Made by a program: the position numbers and the translations under genes. Of a stretch of 64,000 nucleotides of DNA, positions 55,090 to 64,000 are shown piece by piece; the first letter of the stretch is position 1; each line of letters opens with the position of its first letter. Source of the DNA: Burkholderia plantarii (GTDB lineage: Bacteria > Pseudomonadota > Gammaproteobacteria > Burkholderiales > Burkholderiaceae); contig NZ_CP007212.1 in assembly GCF_001411805.1 (NCBI RefSeq), positions 1,922,001 through 1,986,000 of the forward strand, given 5' to 3'. Below the pieces are notes generated by a model, which saw only the letters and a program-made list of their open reading frames with translations, had not been told where the DNA came from and did not search any database.

Positions 55090-55779
55090 TCAGTGCTGGA
55101 GATCGATCGCGCTGAGCTTCCAGCCGAACAGGCCGCTGCGTCGGAAAATGGCCGCGTAGCGCGTGCCGCCGGCATCTCGCTGATAAACGGCGATGAACTC
55201 GTTGATGCCGTGGTAGGCGGCGCTCGATTGCGGCGCCGCGGGCGGCGGCGTACCGGTGCCGGAAGGCGGAGGCGCGCTGGCGCCGGCGGGCGGCGCGACA
55301 CCGGCGCCGGATGCCGGAGCGGGGGCCGGCGCCGCGGGTTGATCGAGCGCCGGCGGATGCTGGCGCGGATCGCCGTTCGGCGGCAGGCCGCTCAGCAGCG
55401 CGGCCACGCCCTCGGGCGTCGCATAGGCATCGACGAGCGGGCCGATCAAGGCAGAGCCGACCATCGCGCCGAGCATCGCGAGCGGATTGTCGTGCCGCTG
55501 CAGATCGATGCGACGCATCAGCTCGTCGGTCAACTGCTGCTTCAGGCTGATGCGCAAGGCCGGGTAATCGACATAGCGGCTGATCGCCTGCGCGTCGCGC
55601 GCGTCGATTGCCTGCTTCAACTCGCGCAACGCGAGATAGGGCGACGCGGCCGCGTACAGGATCGCCGCAAGCCCCGCGACGGCAACCACCAGGGCAGGCA
55701 TCCACCCGAGCTGCTTGCGGCGCGGGGGCGGAACGGACGACATATCAGACGGCGAATCAGACGACGAAGAAACGGACAC
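55090..55779 (-). CDS. DUF2939 family protein
   Basis: The 229-residue product has one N-terminal transmembrane helix (GWMPALVVAVAGLAAILYAA) followed by the DUF2939 pattern SPYLALRELKQAIDARDAQA with ISRYVDYPALRISLKQQLTD. A Pro/Ala-rich linker leads to a C-terminal beta domain (FRRSGLFGWKLSAIDLQ). Function unknown; probably periplasmic and membrane-anchored. Confidence 0.8.
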   Translation of the reverse strand: MSVSSSSDSPSDMSSVPPPRRKQLGWMPALVVAVAGLAAILYAAASPYLALRELKQAIDARDAQAISRYVDYPALRISLKQQLTDELMRRIDLQRHDNPLAMLGAMVGSALIGPLVDAYATPEGVAALLSGLPPNGDPRQHPPALDQPAAPAPAPASGAGVAPPAGASAPPPSGTGTPPPAAPQSSAAYHGINEFIAVYQRDAGGTRYAAIFRRSGLFGWKLSAIDLQH

Positions 55780-55832
55780 CAGGCCTCCTGTCTCGAAAGA
55801 CGGTCTCGGAACCTGGAGAGCGTATCAGACCA

Positions 55833-56174
55833 TCAGACCGCCGAGCGTTCCTCGGCAATACAACGATCGATCATGCGACACACCGCGTCGATCGTCCCCA
55901 CCATGATCACGCGCGACTGCCCGTGGTAGACGCGCACCGGCGCACGGCGTGCCGGCTCGGCGTGATGGAGCCCGGCGTTCAGCGAGACGCGCGCGAAGGC
56001 CGGCAGCGCCGAGGGCAACGCGGCCGGCTCGGCGGCCAGCGGCAGCGTGCCGGACTCGGCAAACCCGGCGGATTCGGCGGAATCAGCAACGAGCGGCGCG
56101 CAGGGCGTGCGGCCCCGCAGATGGCGCAGGCGACCGAATTGACGGAAGGGCAACAGGCGGGCGAGGCGTTCCAT
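55833..56174 (-). CDS. Small hypothetical gene downstream of lexA
   Basis: The 113-residue product MERLARLLPFRQFGRLRHLR... ends VRVYHGQSRVIMVGTIDAVC with RMIDRCIAEE, two Cys near the end. No family recognised. It lies 123 bases after lexA in the same direction with no terminator visible between them, so it may be co-induced by DNA damage. A ribosome site (GGAGAAC) precedes the ATG. Confidence 0.55.
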   Translation of the reverse strand: MERLARLLPFRQFGRLRHLRGRTPCAPLVADSAESAGFAESGTLPLAAEPAALPSALPAFARVSLNAGLHHAEPARRAPVRVYHGQSRVIMVGTIDAVCRMIDRCIAEERSAV

Positions 56175-56297
56175 GTGTTCTCCAGATCGGATGGAGGGAC
56201 GAACGTACTAGGCGGATGCAAACCGGGTGCAGGCAGCAGATAGCAAGCGGGCAAAAAACGGCCGGACGGCGAACCGCAACCGGCCCTGGCCCAGGCG

Positions 56298-56945
56298 CTA
56301 CAGCTCCCCGGAACGGATCAGGCCGACGGCGATGCCCTCGAGCGCGAATTCCGCGCTGCCGGCCTTCACGAAGATGTTTTCGTAGTCGGGGTTCTCGGCG
56401 ATCAGCTCGATGCCGCTGGAGTGGCGCTTCAGGCGCTTGACCGTGACGTCGTCGCCAAGCCGCGCGACGATGATCTGGCCGTCCTTGGCCTCGCTGCGCT
56501 TTTGCACGGCGAGCAGGTCGCCGTCGAGAATGCCGGCGTCGCGCATCGACAGCCCGCGCACCTTCAGCAGGTAATCGGGCTTGCTCGTGAAGAGCGCCGG
56601 ATCGCACGCGTAGTGCTGCGAGATGTGTTCCTGCGCGAGGATCGGGCTACCAGCCGCGACGCGCCCGACGAGCGGCAGCGACAGCTGCATCAGCGCCGCG
56701 TGCGGCAGCGTGAGCTGGTGCGGCGCGTCCTCGAGGCCGAGCAACCGGATGCCGCGCGAGGCGCCGGCGGCCAGCTCGATCACACCCTTGCGGGCGAGTG
56801 CGCGCAGGTGCTCCTCGGCGGCGTTCGGCGAACTGAAGCCGAGCTCGGCGGCGATCTCGGCGCGGGTCGGCGGGAAGCCGGAGCGCTCGATCGCGCGGCG
56901 AACGAGGTCGAACACTTGCTGCTGGCGTGCGGTGAGTTTGGTCAT
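56298..56945 (-). CDS. lexA: SOS repressor LexA
   Basis: LexA represses DNA-damage genes and cleaves itself with RecA. The 215-residue product has the N-terminal winged helix ([20 protein letters not shown]... [14 protein letters not shown]), the cleavage site Ala-Gly in [10 protein letters not shown], and the Ser-Lys dyad in [20 protein letters not shown] (Ser) and [13 protein letters not shown] (Lys). I chose the ATG at 56945; two LexA boxes lie directly upstream, so an earlier start would overlap the operators. Confidence 0.96.
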   Translation of the reverse strand: MTKLTARQQQVFDLVRRAIERSGFPPTRAEIAAELGFSSPNAAEEHLRALARKGVIELAAGASRGIRLLGLEDAPHQLTLPHAALMQLSLPLVGRVAAGSPILAQEHISQHYACDPALFTSKPDYLLKVRGLSMRDAGILDGDLLAVQKRSEAKDGQIIVARLGDDVTVKRLKRHSSGIELIAENPDYENIFVKAGSAEFALEGIAVGLIRSGEL

Positions 56946-56952
56946 GGTCGGA

Positions 56953-56968
56953 CTGTATGGATAGACAG
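56953..56968. promoter_or_regulatory. LexA box 1
   Basis: CTGTATGGATAGACAG, perfect CTGT-N8-ACAG, 8 bases upstream of the lexA start. Centre-to-centre distance to box 2 is 20 bases. Confidence 0.92.
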
Positions 56969-56972
56969 TGAT

Positions 56973-56988
56973 CTGTATTTTTATACAG
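56973..56988. promoter_or_regulatory. LexA box 2
   Basis: CTGTATTTTTATACAG, a perfect palindromic SOS box matching the CTGTAT-N4-ATACAG ideal. Confidence 0.95.
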
Positions 56989-57005
56989 TAGTTCGGGAAA
57001 TTCAA

Positions 57006-57217
57006 GTGTTACTTGAAGTTCGGCGCTATCGCGGCGATTCCGCCGCGATCGAGCGACGTCCAAACGCCGGTTCCGATGTCGCAACCGTCCGCCGGCTGGT
57101 CCTTACCACTTTTTCGTATAAAAAAATTCGGAACGATTATTTTTAATGATGAAAGCTGTTCGCTAGACTTGGCCCGACATTGCAAAAAACGATCCACGAA
57201 CCTCTGGAGATCACGGG
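57006..57217. promoter_or_regulatory. Upstream region of the sulfate operon
   Basis: Contains the A-rich element AAAAAAATTCGGAACGATTA (57120-57139), similar to that before ssuD, and AT-rich DNA to 57160. A CysB-type activator site is plausible. Confidence 0.5.
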
Positions 57218-58252
57218 ATGGTCAAGCGCAACACGGGGCTGGCTGGCGGCGTTCGCCGTCTGATCGCAACACTGGCGGTAGGCGCGGCGGCGCTCGGCGG
57301 CGCCACGCACGCACTCGCGGACACGACGTTGCTGAACGTCTCGTATGATCCGACCCGCGAGCTGTATCAGGACGTCAACCAGGCGTTCGGCAAGGAATGG
57401 AAGGCCAAGACGGGCGAGACCGTCACCTTCAAGCAGTCGCACGGCGGCTCGGGCGCGCAGGCGCGCTCGGTGCTCGACGGCCTGCAGGCCGACGTCGTGA
57501 CGCTCGCGCTCGCCTACGACATCGACGCGCTCGCCAACAAGGGCATCGTCGCCAAGGACTGGCAGAAGCGCCTGCCCGACAACGCGTCGCCGTACACCTC
57601 GACGATCGTGTTCCTGGTGCGCAAGGGCAACCCGAAGGGCATCAAGGACTGGGACGACCTGATCAAGCCGGGCGTGTCGATCGTCACGCCGAACCCGAAG
57701 ACCTCGGGCGGCGCGCGCTGGAACTACCTCGCGGCCTGGGCCTACGCGCTGCACAAGCCGGGTGGCAGCGAGCAGAGCGCGAAGGACTTCGTGGCGAAGG
57801 TCTACAAGAACGCCGGCGTGCTCGATTCGGGCGCGCGCGGCGCAACCACCAGCTTCGTGCAGCGCGGCATCGGCGACGTGCTGATCGCCTGGGAGAACGA
57901 GGCGTTCCTGTCGCTGAAGGAGTTCGGTCCGGACAAGTTCGAGATCGTCGTGCCGTCGGCCAGCATCCTCGCCGAGCCGCCGGTCGCGGTGGTCGACAAG
58001 GTGGTCGACAAGAAGGGCGACCGCAAGCTGGCCGAGGCCTACCTGAACTTCCTCTACAGCAAGGAAGGCCAGGAGATCGCGGCGCGCAACTTCTACCGTC
58101 CGCGCTCGAAGGATGTGCCGGCCGAGCTGACGAAGCAGTTCCCGAAGCTGAAGCTCTATACCGTCGACGACACCTTCGGCGGCTGGGCCAACGCGCAGAA
58201 GACGCACTTCGCCGACGGCGGCGTGTTCGACTCGATCTACAAGCCGCAATAA
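57218..58252 (+). CDS. sbp: Sulfate ABC transporter periplasmic binding protein
   Basis: The 344-residue product has a Sec signal (ending THALADTTL) and the Sbp/CysP pattern [20 protein letters not shown], then [20 protein letters not shown] with [31 protein letters not shown] and YRPRSKD follow. It binds sulfate or thiosulfate in the periplasm and passes it to CysT/CysW. First gene of the sbp-cysT-cysW-cysA-cysB series. Confidence 0.94.
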   Translation: MVKRNTGLAGGVRRLIATLAVGAAALGGATHALADTTLLNVSYDPTRELYQDVNQAFGKEWKAKTGETVTFKQSHGGSGAQARSVLDGLQADVVTLALAYDIDALANKGIVAKDWQKRLPDNASPYTSTIVFLVRKGNPKGIKDWDDLIKPGVSIVTPNPKTSGGARWNYLAAWAYALHKPGGSEQSAKDFVAKVYKNAGVLDSGARGATTSFVQRGIGDVLIAWENEAFLSLKEFGPDKFEIVVPSASILAEPPVAVVDKVVDKKGDRKLAEAYLNFLYSKEGQEIAARNFYRPRSKDVPAELTKQFPKLKLYTVDDTFGGWANAQKTHFADGGVFDSIYKPQ

Positions 58253-58413
58253 GCGCGGCGCGCAACACCCGAGGCAGAGCAGCAACCCGAGGCCGCGCGG
58301 CGCGAGCGAGCGCACGCGCGGCCCGCTACAACGACGAACACGAACCCACGCGCGGCCGGCCGGTACCCTCCGACGGCCGCGCCTCCCATGTCAACCAAGG
58401 AAGCGCATTTCGC

Positions 58414-59313
58414 ATGACGACGTACACCTTCCGCAAGCCGAGCGCGCTGCCCGGCTTCGGCGTGACGCTCGGGATCACGGTGGCCTATCTGAGCCTCGTG
58501 GTGCTGATACCGCTCGCCTCCACGTTTTTGAAGACCGCGACGCTGACGTGGGATCAGTTCGTCGCCGCGACGACCTCCGCGCGCGTGATCGCCTCGTACC
58601 GGCTCACGTTCCTCTCGGCGCTCGGCGGCGCGCTGATCAACGCCGTGTTCGGCTTCCTGGTCGCCTGGGTGCTGGTGCGCTACCGGTTTCCGTTCAAGCG
58701 CATCGTCGACGCGATCGTCGACCTGCCGTTCGCGCTGCCGACCTCGGTCGCGGGCATTTCGCTCGCGGCCGTTTATGCGTCGAACGGCTGGGTCGGCCAG
58801 TATCTCGCGCCGCTCGGCATCAAGATCGCGTTCACGCCGCTCGGCGTGCTGGTGGCGCTGACCTTCATCGGCCTGCCGTTCGTGGTGCGCACGGTGCAGC
58901 CCGTGCTCGAGGAGTTCGAGCGAGAGCAGGAGGAGGCCGCGGCCTGCCTCGGCGCCTCGCGCTGGCTGACGTTCCGCCGCGTGGTGCTGCCGGCCGTGTT
59001 CCCGGCGCTGCTGACGGGCTTCGCGCTCGCGTTCGCGCGCGCGCTCGGTGAGTACGGCTCGGTGATCTTCATCGCCGGCAACGTGCCGATGAAGTCCGAG
59101 ATCACCTCGCTCCTGATCATCACGAAGCTCGAGCAGTACGACTACGCGGGCGCCACCGCGATCGCGGTGGTGATGCTGGTGGTGTCGTTCCTGATGCTGC
59201 TCCTGATCAACACGCTGCAATGGTGGCTGCAGCGCCGCACCAGTCGCGGCGCGAGCGGTCCGGCGCCGGCCGCGACCGGCGCCGTGGCGGCTGCCGCCGG
59301 AGGTGCGCAATGA
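58414..59313 (+). CDS. cysT: Sulfate ABC transporter permease CysT
   Basis: The 299-residue permease begins [20 protein letters not shown] and has six helices. The EAA loop [20 protein letters not shown] and the sequence [20 protein letters not shown] are characteristic of CysT. The open frame upstream is a shadow of sbp. The stop overlaps the cysW start by four bases. An Ala-rich tail extends the C-terminus. Confidence 0.95.
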   Translation: MTTYTFRKPSALPGFGVTLGITVAYLSLVVLIPLASTFLKTATLTWDQFVAATTSARVIASYRLTFLSALGGALINAVFGFLVAWVLVRYRFPFKRIVDAIVDLPFALPTSVAGISLAAVYASNGWVGQYLAPLGIKIAFTPLGVLVALTFIGLPFVVRTVQPVLEEFEREQEEAAACLGASRWLTFRRVVLPAVFPALLTGFALAFARALGEYGSVIFIAGNVPMKSEITSLLIITKLEQYDYAGATAIAVVMLVVSFLMLLLINTLQWWLQRRTSRGASGPAPAATGAVAAAAGGAQ

Positions 59314-60230
59314 GCCGCGACGCGACCAGTTCCACGCTGCCCGCCGGCGCCGCGCCGCGCGCGAAGGCCTCGCGCCGGCGCGATCCCGTCACCGAATCGC
59401 GCCTGGTGCGCTGGGTGCTGACCGGCCTCGCGCTGCTGTTCCTGGCCGGCTTCCTGGTGGTGCCGCTCGCCGCCGTGTTCGCGCAGGCGCTCGCCAAGGG
59501 CATCGGCTTCTACTTCGAATCGCTCGGCGACCCCGATGCCTGGGCCGCGATCGAGCTGACCGTGACGGTGGCCGCGATCGCGGTGCCGCTGAACCTCGTG
59601 TTCGGGATCTGCGCGTCGTGGGCGATCGCCAAGTTCGAGTTTCGCGGCAAGGCGCTGCTGACCACGCTGATCGACCTGCCGTTCTCGGTGTCGCCGGTGA
59701 TCTCGGGGCTCGTCTACGTGCTGATGTTCGGCGCGCAGGGCTGGCTCGGACCGTGGCTCGAGGCGCACGACATCCAGATCATCTTCGCCGTGCCCGGCAT
59801 CGTGCTGGCGACGATCTTCGTCACGTTTCCGTTCGTCGCGCGCGAGCTGATCCCGCTGATGCAGGCGCAGGGCAACGATGAAGAGGAGGCCGCGCGCGTG
59901 CTCGGCGCCTCCGGCTGGCAGATCTTCCGCCGCGTGACGCTGCCCAACGTGCGCTGGGGCCTGCTGTACGGCGTGATCCTCTGCAACGCGCGCGCGATGG
60001 GCGAGTTCGGCGCGGTATCGGTGGTGTCGGGCCACATTCGCGGCCAGACCGACACCATGCCGCTGCACGTCGAGATCCTCTACAACGAATACAACTTCTC
60101 GGCCGCGTTCGCGGTGGCCTCGGTGCTGGCCCTGCTCGCGCTCGTCACGCTGGCGCTGAAGCTGCTCGCCGAACGCCGCATGTCGGCCGAACTCGCCGAT
60201 GCGCGCGCTGGCGCCACGGCGCACTCCTGA
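59310..60230 (+). CDS. cysW: Sulfate ABC transporter permease CysW
   Basis: The 306-residue permease partners with Cys[24 protein letters not shown] [20 protein letters not shown] and the EAA loop [20 protein letters not shown] are typical CysW features, as is [21 protein letters not shown] basic N-terminal extension of about 30 residues precedes the first helix. It is followed by cysA after 17 bases. Confidence 0.95.
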   Translation: MSRDATSSTLPAGAAPRAKASRRRDPVTESRLVRWVLTGLALLFLAGFLVVPLAAVFAQALAKGIGFYFESLGDPDAWAAIELTVTVAAIAVPLNLVFGICASWAIAKFEFRGKALLTTLIDLPFSVSPVISGLVYVLMFGAQGWLGPWLEAHDIQIIFAVPGIVLATIFVTFPFVARELIPLMQAQGNDEEEAARVLGASGWQIFRRVTLPNVRWGLLYGVILCNARAMGEFGAVSVVSGHIRGQTDTMPLHVEILYNEYNFSAAFAVASVLALLALVTLALKLLAERRMSAELADARAGATAHS

Positions 60231-60247
60231 TCGAAGAGGCACACCAG

Positions 60248-61309
60248 ATGGGTATCACCGTTCGTAACCTGCACAAGCAATTCGGCGACTTCACGGCGCT
60301 CGACGACGTCTCGCTCGATTTCCCGCCCGGCGAGCTGGTGGCGCTGCTCGGGCCTTCCGGCTGCGGCAAGACCACGCTGCTGCGCGTGATCGCGGGCCTC
60401 GAGCACGCGGACGCGGGCCAGGTCGTGCTGCAAGGCCAGGACGTGGCCGACGTCGGCGCGCGCGAGCGCCAGGTCGGCTTCGTGTTCCAGCATTACGCGC
60501 TGTTTCGCCATATGACCGTGTTCGAGAACGTCGCGTTCGGACTGCGCGTGAAGCCGCGCGCCGAGCGTCCGTCCGAGGCGGTGATCCGCGAGAAGGTCCA
60601 CGAGCTGCTCAAGCTGGTGCAGCTCGACTGGCTCGCGCCGCGCTATCCGTCCGAACTCTCGGGCGGCCAGCGCCAGCGCATCGCGCTGGCCCGCGCGCTC
60701 GCGGTCGAACCGAAGGTGCTGCTGCTCGACGAGCCGTTCGGCGCGCTCGACGCGAAGGTCCGCAAGGAGTTGCGCAGCTGGCTGCGCCGCCTGCACGACG
60801 ACCTGCACATCTCGACTATCTTCGTCACGCACGATCAGGAAGAAGCGCTGGAAGTGGCCGACCGCATCGTCGTGCTCAATCACGGCCACGTGGAGCAGGT
60901 GGGCAGCCCGCAGGACGTGTACGACCATCCGCAGAGCGCGTTCGTCTACGAATTCCTCGGCGCGGCCAACAGGCTCGACGGCGTGGTGCATGGCGACGGC
61001 TTCGTGGCCGACGGCGCGGCCGGCCCGATCACGGTGGCCGCCGACTTCGCCGGCCGCGCGCATGCCTACGTGCGCCCGCACGACCTGCAGATCGTCGCGG
61101 CCGGCGAGGCGCGCGGCGACGGCATCGCGGTGGACGTGCGGCGCGTGGTGCCGCTGGGCGGCGCGGTGCGCATCGAGCTCGCGCCGCGTGCCGGCGGCAC
61201 GCTGCTGGAAGCCGAACTCGATCGCGACACCTGGCGCACGCTCGCGCTCGGCGTCGGCGACGGCGCCACGGCGGTGCCGCGCCACGCACGCGTGTTTCCG
61301 GCCCGCTGA
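60248..61309 (+). CDS. cysA: Sulfate/thiosulfate ABC transporter ATP-binding protein CysA
   Basis: The 353-residue ATPase has Walker [21 protein letters not shown], signature [20 protein letters not shown], Walker [21 protein letters not shown], switch His [16 protein letters not shown] and a C-terminal TOBE domain ([20 protein letters not shown]...). It drives CysT/CysW. GAGGCAC before the ATG is a modest ribosome site. Confidence 0.95.
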   Translation: MGITVRNLHKQFGDFTALDDVSLDFPPGELVALLGPSGCGKTTLLRVIAGLEHADAGQVVLQGQDVADVGARERQVGFVFQHYALFRHMTVFENVAFGLRVKPRAERPSEAVIREKVHELLKLVQLDWLAPRYPSELSGGQRQRIALARALAVEPKVLLLDEPFGALDAKVRKELRSWLRRLHDDLHISTIFVTHDQEEALEVADRIVVLNHGHVEQVGSPQDVYDHPQSAFVYEFLGAANRLDGVVHGDGFVADGAAGPITVAADFAGRAHAYVRPHDLQIVAAGEARGDGIAVDVRRVVPLGGAVRIELAPRAGGTLLEAELDRDTWRTLALGVGDGATAVPRHARVFPAR

Positions 61310-61362
61310 GGCCCGCTTTTCATCGACAATCGATAATGACAACGCCCCTGAGAGGCTGACCC

Positions 61363-62292
61363 ATGAATTTCCAGCAATTGCGCTTCGTTCGGGAAGCGGT
61401 ACGCCAGAACATGAACCTGACCGAGGTCGCGAACGTGCTCTACACGTCGCAGTCGGGCGTCTCGAAGCAGATCAAGGATCTGGAGGACGAACTCGGCGTC
61501 GACATCTTCATCCGCCGCGGCAAGCGGCTGACCGGCCTGACCGAACCGGGCAAGGCCGTGCATCAGCTGATCGAGCGGATGCTGCTCGACGCCGAAAACC
61601 TGCGCCGCGTGGCGCGCCAGTACGCCGACCAGGACAGCGGCCACCTGGTGGTGGCGACCACCCACACGCAGGCGCGCTACGCGCTGCCGAAGGTGATCCG
61701 GCAGTTCACCGAGGTGTTCCCGAAGGTCCACCTGGCGCTGCGCCAGGGCAGCCCGCAGCAGATCGCGCAGATGATCCTGAGCGGCGAGGCCGATGTCGGC
61801 ATCTCGACCGAGGCGCTCGACCGCTACCCGGACATCGTCACGTTCCCGTGCTATTCGTGGCATCACACGGTGGTGGTGCCGAAGGATCACCCGCTGGTGG
61901 GCCGCGCGAACCTGACGCTCGAGGAAATCGCCGAGCATCCGATCATCACCTACGACCAGGACTTCACGGGCCGCTCGCACATCGACCAGGCGTTCGCGAA
62001 GGCCGGCGCGGTGCCCGACGTGGTGCTGACCGCGATCGACGCGGACGTGATCAAGACCTACGTCGAGCTCGGCATGGGGATCGGCGTGGTGGCGGCGATG
62101 GCCTACGACGCGCAGCGCGACGCCGGGCTCGTCGCGCTCGACACCCAGCACCTGTTCGAGGCCAGCACGACGCGGGTGGGCCTGCGCAAGGGCGCGTTCC
62201 TGCGCTCCTATGCCTACCGGCTGCTCGAGATGTTCGCGCCGCACCTGACCGAAGCCGAGGTGGTCGCGCAGCTGAAGGAAACCGCGCTCTGA
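61363..62292 (+). CDS. cysB: CysB-family LysR transcriptional regulator
   Basis: The 309-residue product activates sulfate and sulfonate assimilation, usually with O- or N-acetylserine as inducer and sulfide or thiosulfate as anti-inducer. It has an N-terminal winged HTH (MNFQQLRFVREAVRQNMNLT... YTSQSGVSKQIKDLEDELGV) and the CysB effector domain with VATTHTQARYALPKVIRQFT (sulfate-site Thr residues) and GSPQQIAQMILSGEADVGIS. Its position at the end of the cys operon fits. Confidence 0.93.
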   Translation: MNFQQLRFVREAVRQNMNLTEVANVLYTSQSGVSKQIKDLEDELGVDIFIRRGKRLTGLTEPGKAVHQLIERMLLDAENLRRVARQYADQDSGHLVVATTHTQARYALPKVIRQFTEVFPKVHLALRQGSPQQIAQMILSGEADVGISTEALDRYPDIVTFPCYSWHHTVVVPKDHPLVGRANLTLEEIAEHPIITYDQDFTGRSHIDQAFAKAGAVPDVVLTAIDADVIKTYVELGMGIGVVAAMAYDAQRDAGLVALDTQHLFEASTTRVGLRKGAFLRSYAYRLLEMFAPHLTEAEVVAQLKETAL

Positions 62293-62670
62293 GCGCGAGG
62301 CGCCGCGCCCGCCGCGAGGCGGCGCCGGCGCGCCATCCCGCCCGGGGCCGGCACCCGCCGGCGCCCGCGGTCAACCGCGACGGTGCGTACCCGTGTCGCG
62401 CACTGCAAACTCCCGACCCACGCTCAATCAGGGCAAAACCCCGTTGCGCATCGCGCGCGATCAGTCCAGCATGGGCGCTTGCCGATACGCCCGGCCCGGA
62501 TGGGCAGACCGGGATGCGCGAGAGGGGACGGTCGCCGTCGACGCCGATCCGGCGCGTTCATGGTTGTGGTCGCACCTTTTTTCGCACCGTGCCGGATGCT
62601 ATCGAGCAAACGTTTGCTCAACATGAAAACGACACCCGGGCAGCCGGGCCAGATCAGTGAGGAGAGTCGT
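62293..62670. promoter_or_regulatory. Intergenic region with promoter of the sugar ABC operon
   Basis: This 378 bp stretch has no convincing gene. It holds the LacI-family palindrome at 62604 and the ribosome site GGAGAG (62660) of the binding-protein gene. Confidence 0.5.
62604..62619. promoter_or_regulatory. LacI-family operator palindrome
   Basis: GAGCAAACGTTTGCTC is a perfect 16-bp palindrome with the central CG typical of LacI/GalR-family (RbsR-like) sites, 52 bases before the binding-protein gene. The regulator is not in the window. Confidence 0.8.
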
Positions 62671-63633
62671 ATGGATTTCCGCATTCGCCGCCGTGTTCTC
62701 GCCGCCGCGCTCGTCGGCGCCGCCGTGGCCATCGCACCGCCCGGCGCGCAGGCGCAGGCGCAGGCCGCGCACAAGCCGAAGGTCGCGCTCGTGATGAAGT
62801 CGCTCGCCAATGAATTCTTCCTGACCATGGAGAACGGCGCGAAGGACTACCAGCAGCACAACCCGGCGCTGTTCGATCTGGTCACCAACGGCATCAAGGA
62901 CGAGACCGACACCGCCAACCAGATCCGCATCGTCGAGCAGATGATCGTCGCCAAGGCCGACGCGATCGTGCTGGCGCCGGCCGATTCGAAGGCGCTGGTG
63001 CCGGTGGTGAAGAAGGCGGTGGATGCCGGCATCATCGTCATCAACATCGACAACCGGCTCGATCCGGACGTGCTGAAGTCGAAGAACCTCAACGTGCCGT
63101 TCGTCGGCCCCGACAACCGCAAGGGCGCGCGCAAGATCGGCGACTACCTCGCCAGGCGCCTGAAGGCCGGTGACGAGGTGGGCATCCTCGAGGGCGTGTC
63201 GACCACCACCAACGCGCAGCAGCGCACGGCCGGCTACCAGGACGCGATGAAGGCGGCGGGCGTGAAGGTGGTGTCGGTGCAGTCGGGCGAGTGGGAGATC
63301 GACAAGGGCAACGCGGTGGCCTCGGCGATGCTCAACGAATATCCGAACCTGAAGGCGCTGCTGTGCGGCAACGACAGCATGGCGATCGGCGCCGTGTCGG
63401 CGGTGCGCGCGGCCGGCAAGGCAGGCAAGGTCTACGTGGTCGGCTACGACAACATCAACGCGGTCAAGCCGATGCTGCAGGACGGCCGGATCCTCGCCAC
63501 CGCCGACCAGTACGCGGCCAAGCAGGCCGTGTTCGGCATCGACACGGCGCTGAAGGCGATCGCCGCGCACAAGAAGCAGTCGGACCTGTCGGGCGTGGTC
63601 GAGACGCCGGTCGACCTGATCGTCAAGCAGTAA
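62671..63633 (+). CDS. Sugar ABC transporter periplasmic binding protein (ribose type)
   Basis: The 320-residue product has a signal peptide (RRRVLAAALVGAAVAIAPPG, cleavage after AQA) and the RbsB-like type 1 periplasmic binding fold: KVALVMKSLANEFFLTMENG, then QIRIVEQMIVAKADAIVLAP and LKALLCGNDSMAIGAVSAVR with VYVVGYDNINAVKPMLQDGR. Ribose, xylose or another pentose/polyol is likely; the exact sugar is not readable. Next is the ATPase gene. Confidence 0.9.
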   Translation: MDFRIRRRVLAAALVGAAVAIAPPGAQAQAQAAHKPKVALVMKSLANEFFLTMENGAKDYQQHNPALFDLVTNGIKDETDTANQIRIVEQMIVAKADAIVLAPADSKALVPVVKKAVDAGIIVINIDNRLDPDVLKSKNLNVPFVGPDNRKGARKIGDYLARRLKAGDEVGILEGVSTTTNAQQRTAGYQDAMKAAGVKVVSVQSGEWEIDKGNAVASAMLNEYPNLKALLCGNDSMAIGAVSAVRAAGKAGKVYVVGYDNINAVKPMLQDGRILATADQYAAKQAVFGIDTALKAIAAHKKQSDLSGVVETPVDLIVKQ

Positions 63634-63640
63634 GGCCCGC

Positions 63641-64000
63641 ATGGCGACGATCGCAACCGCCGGCGAACCGGTACTCGACGTCTCGGGGATCGGCAAGACC
63701 TACGCCGAGCCGGTGCTGGCCGACGTCTCGCTCGCGCTGCACGCGGGCGAGGCGCTCGCGCTGACGGGCGAGAACGGCGCGGGCAAGAGCACGCTGTCGA
63801 AGATCGTGGGCGGCCTCGTCACGCCGACGGCCGGCGCGATGCGGCTGGCGGGCGGCGCCTATGCGCCGGCCAGCCGCGGCGAGGCCGAGGCGCTCGGCGT
63901 GCGGATGGTGATGCAGGAGCTGAACCTGCTCGCCACCCTGACGGTGGCCGAGAACCTGTTCCTGAACCGCCTGCCGCGCCGCTTCGGCGTGATCGACCGG
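63641..64000 (+). CDS. Sugar ABC transporter ATP-binding protein, N-terminal part (runs off the window)
   Basis: 120 residues are visible, with Walker A LTGENGAGKSTLSKIVGGLV and the Q-loop VMQELNLLATLTVAENLFLN, typical of RbsA-like duplicated ATPases. It begins 7 bases after the binding-protein stop, so both belong to one operon. Confidence 0.9.
   Translation, partial: MATIATAGEPVLDVSGIGKTYAEPVLADVSLALHAGEALALTGENGAGKSTLSKIVGGLVTPTAGAMRLAGGAYAPASRGEAEALGVRMVMQELNLLATLTVAENLFLNRLPRRFGVIDR

Overview
The window is high-GC DNA with the gene content and protein sequences of a betaproteobacterium of the genus Burkholderia; the B. gladioli/glumae/plantarii group is my best guess, from recognition and not from a search. 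It carries ordinary chromosomal genes on both sides of one accessory region at roughly 28.0-47.7 kb.

Left core (1-27.9 kb). Genes run from a partial MFS transporter, a ParB-like protein and a SulP anion permease into a decayed 3 kb stretch. There, three identical tRNA-Leu(CAG) genes, each with its own promoter and terminator, sit among tandem repeats that contain copies of the tRNA 3' end. Broken genes lie between them: a MIase-like fragment, a fused LysR/SDR remnant and a frameshifted tautomerase. Next come a nitronate monooxygenase-type protein, RNase R, RlmB, an AmiD-type amidase, RpiA, a FadR-like regulator, a Gfo/Idh/MocA oxidoreductase, a polar amino acid ABC transporter (permease and binding protein), PyrD, the two N-end-rule transferases Bpt and Aat with a Nudix hydrolase, tRNA-fMet, an SMR protein, the ssuDCB-ssuF alkanesulfonate operon, a group of small unknown proteins, DusA and tRNA-His.

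Accessory region (about 28.0-47.7 kb). This starts with a decayed IS3-family element, then a phage-type repressor with a palindromic operator, small unknown genes and a Cys-rich helix-turn-helix regulator. An intact ISL3-family insertion sequence sits in the T-tract of a terminator. After it comes a complete contractile-tail module: neck terminator, sheath, tube, two chaperone-like genes, tape measure with a muramidase domain, Dit-like protein, baseplate plug, hub, Gp138-type spike, gp25-like protein, baseplate J, DUF2612, fibre and fibre chaperone. A full lysis cassette follows: GH24 endolysin, two small membrane proteins, and i-spanin with an embedded o-spanin. I see no terminase, portal, capsid, protease, replication gene or integrase. 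The simplest reading is a headless tail particle with its own lysis genes, that is an R-type tailocin of non-P2 ancestry. A head-deleted prophage remnant cannot be excluded from sequence alone.

Right core (48.2-64 kb). Here are an HxlR regulator, a PaaI-type thioesterase, a zinc metallopeptidase, a DUF318-type permease, a NodI/NodJ-like ABC exporter, a universal stress protein, LexA behind two perfect SOS boxes with a small gene downstream, the sulfate operon sbp-cysT-cysW-cysA-cysB, and the start of a ribose-type sugar ABC operon behind a LacI-family palindrome. Two sulfur-scavenging operons (ssu and cys) lie in one window, and both have a similar A-rich element upstream.
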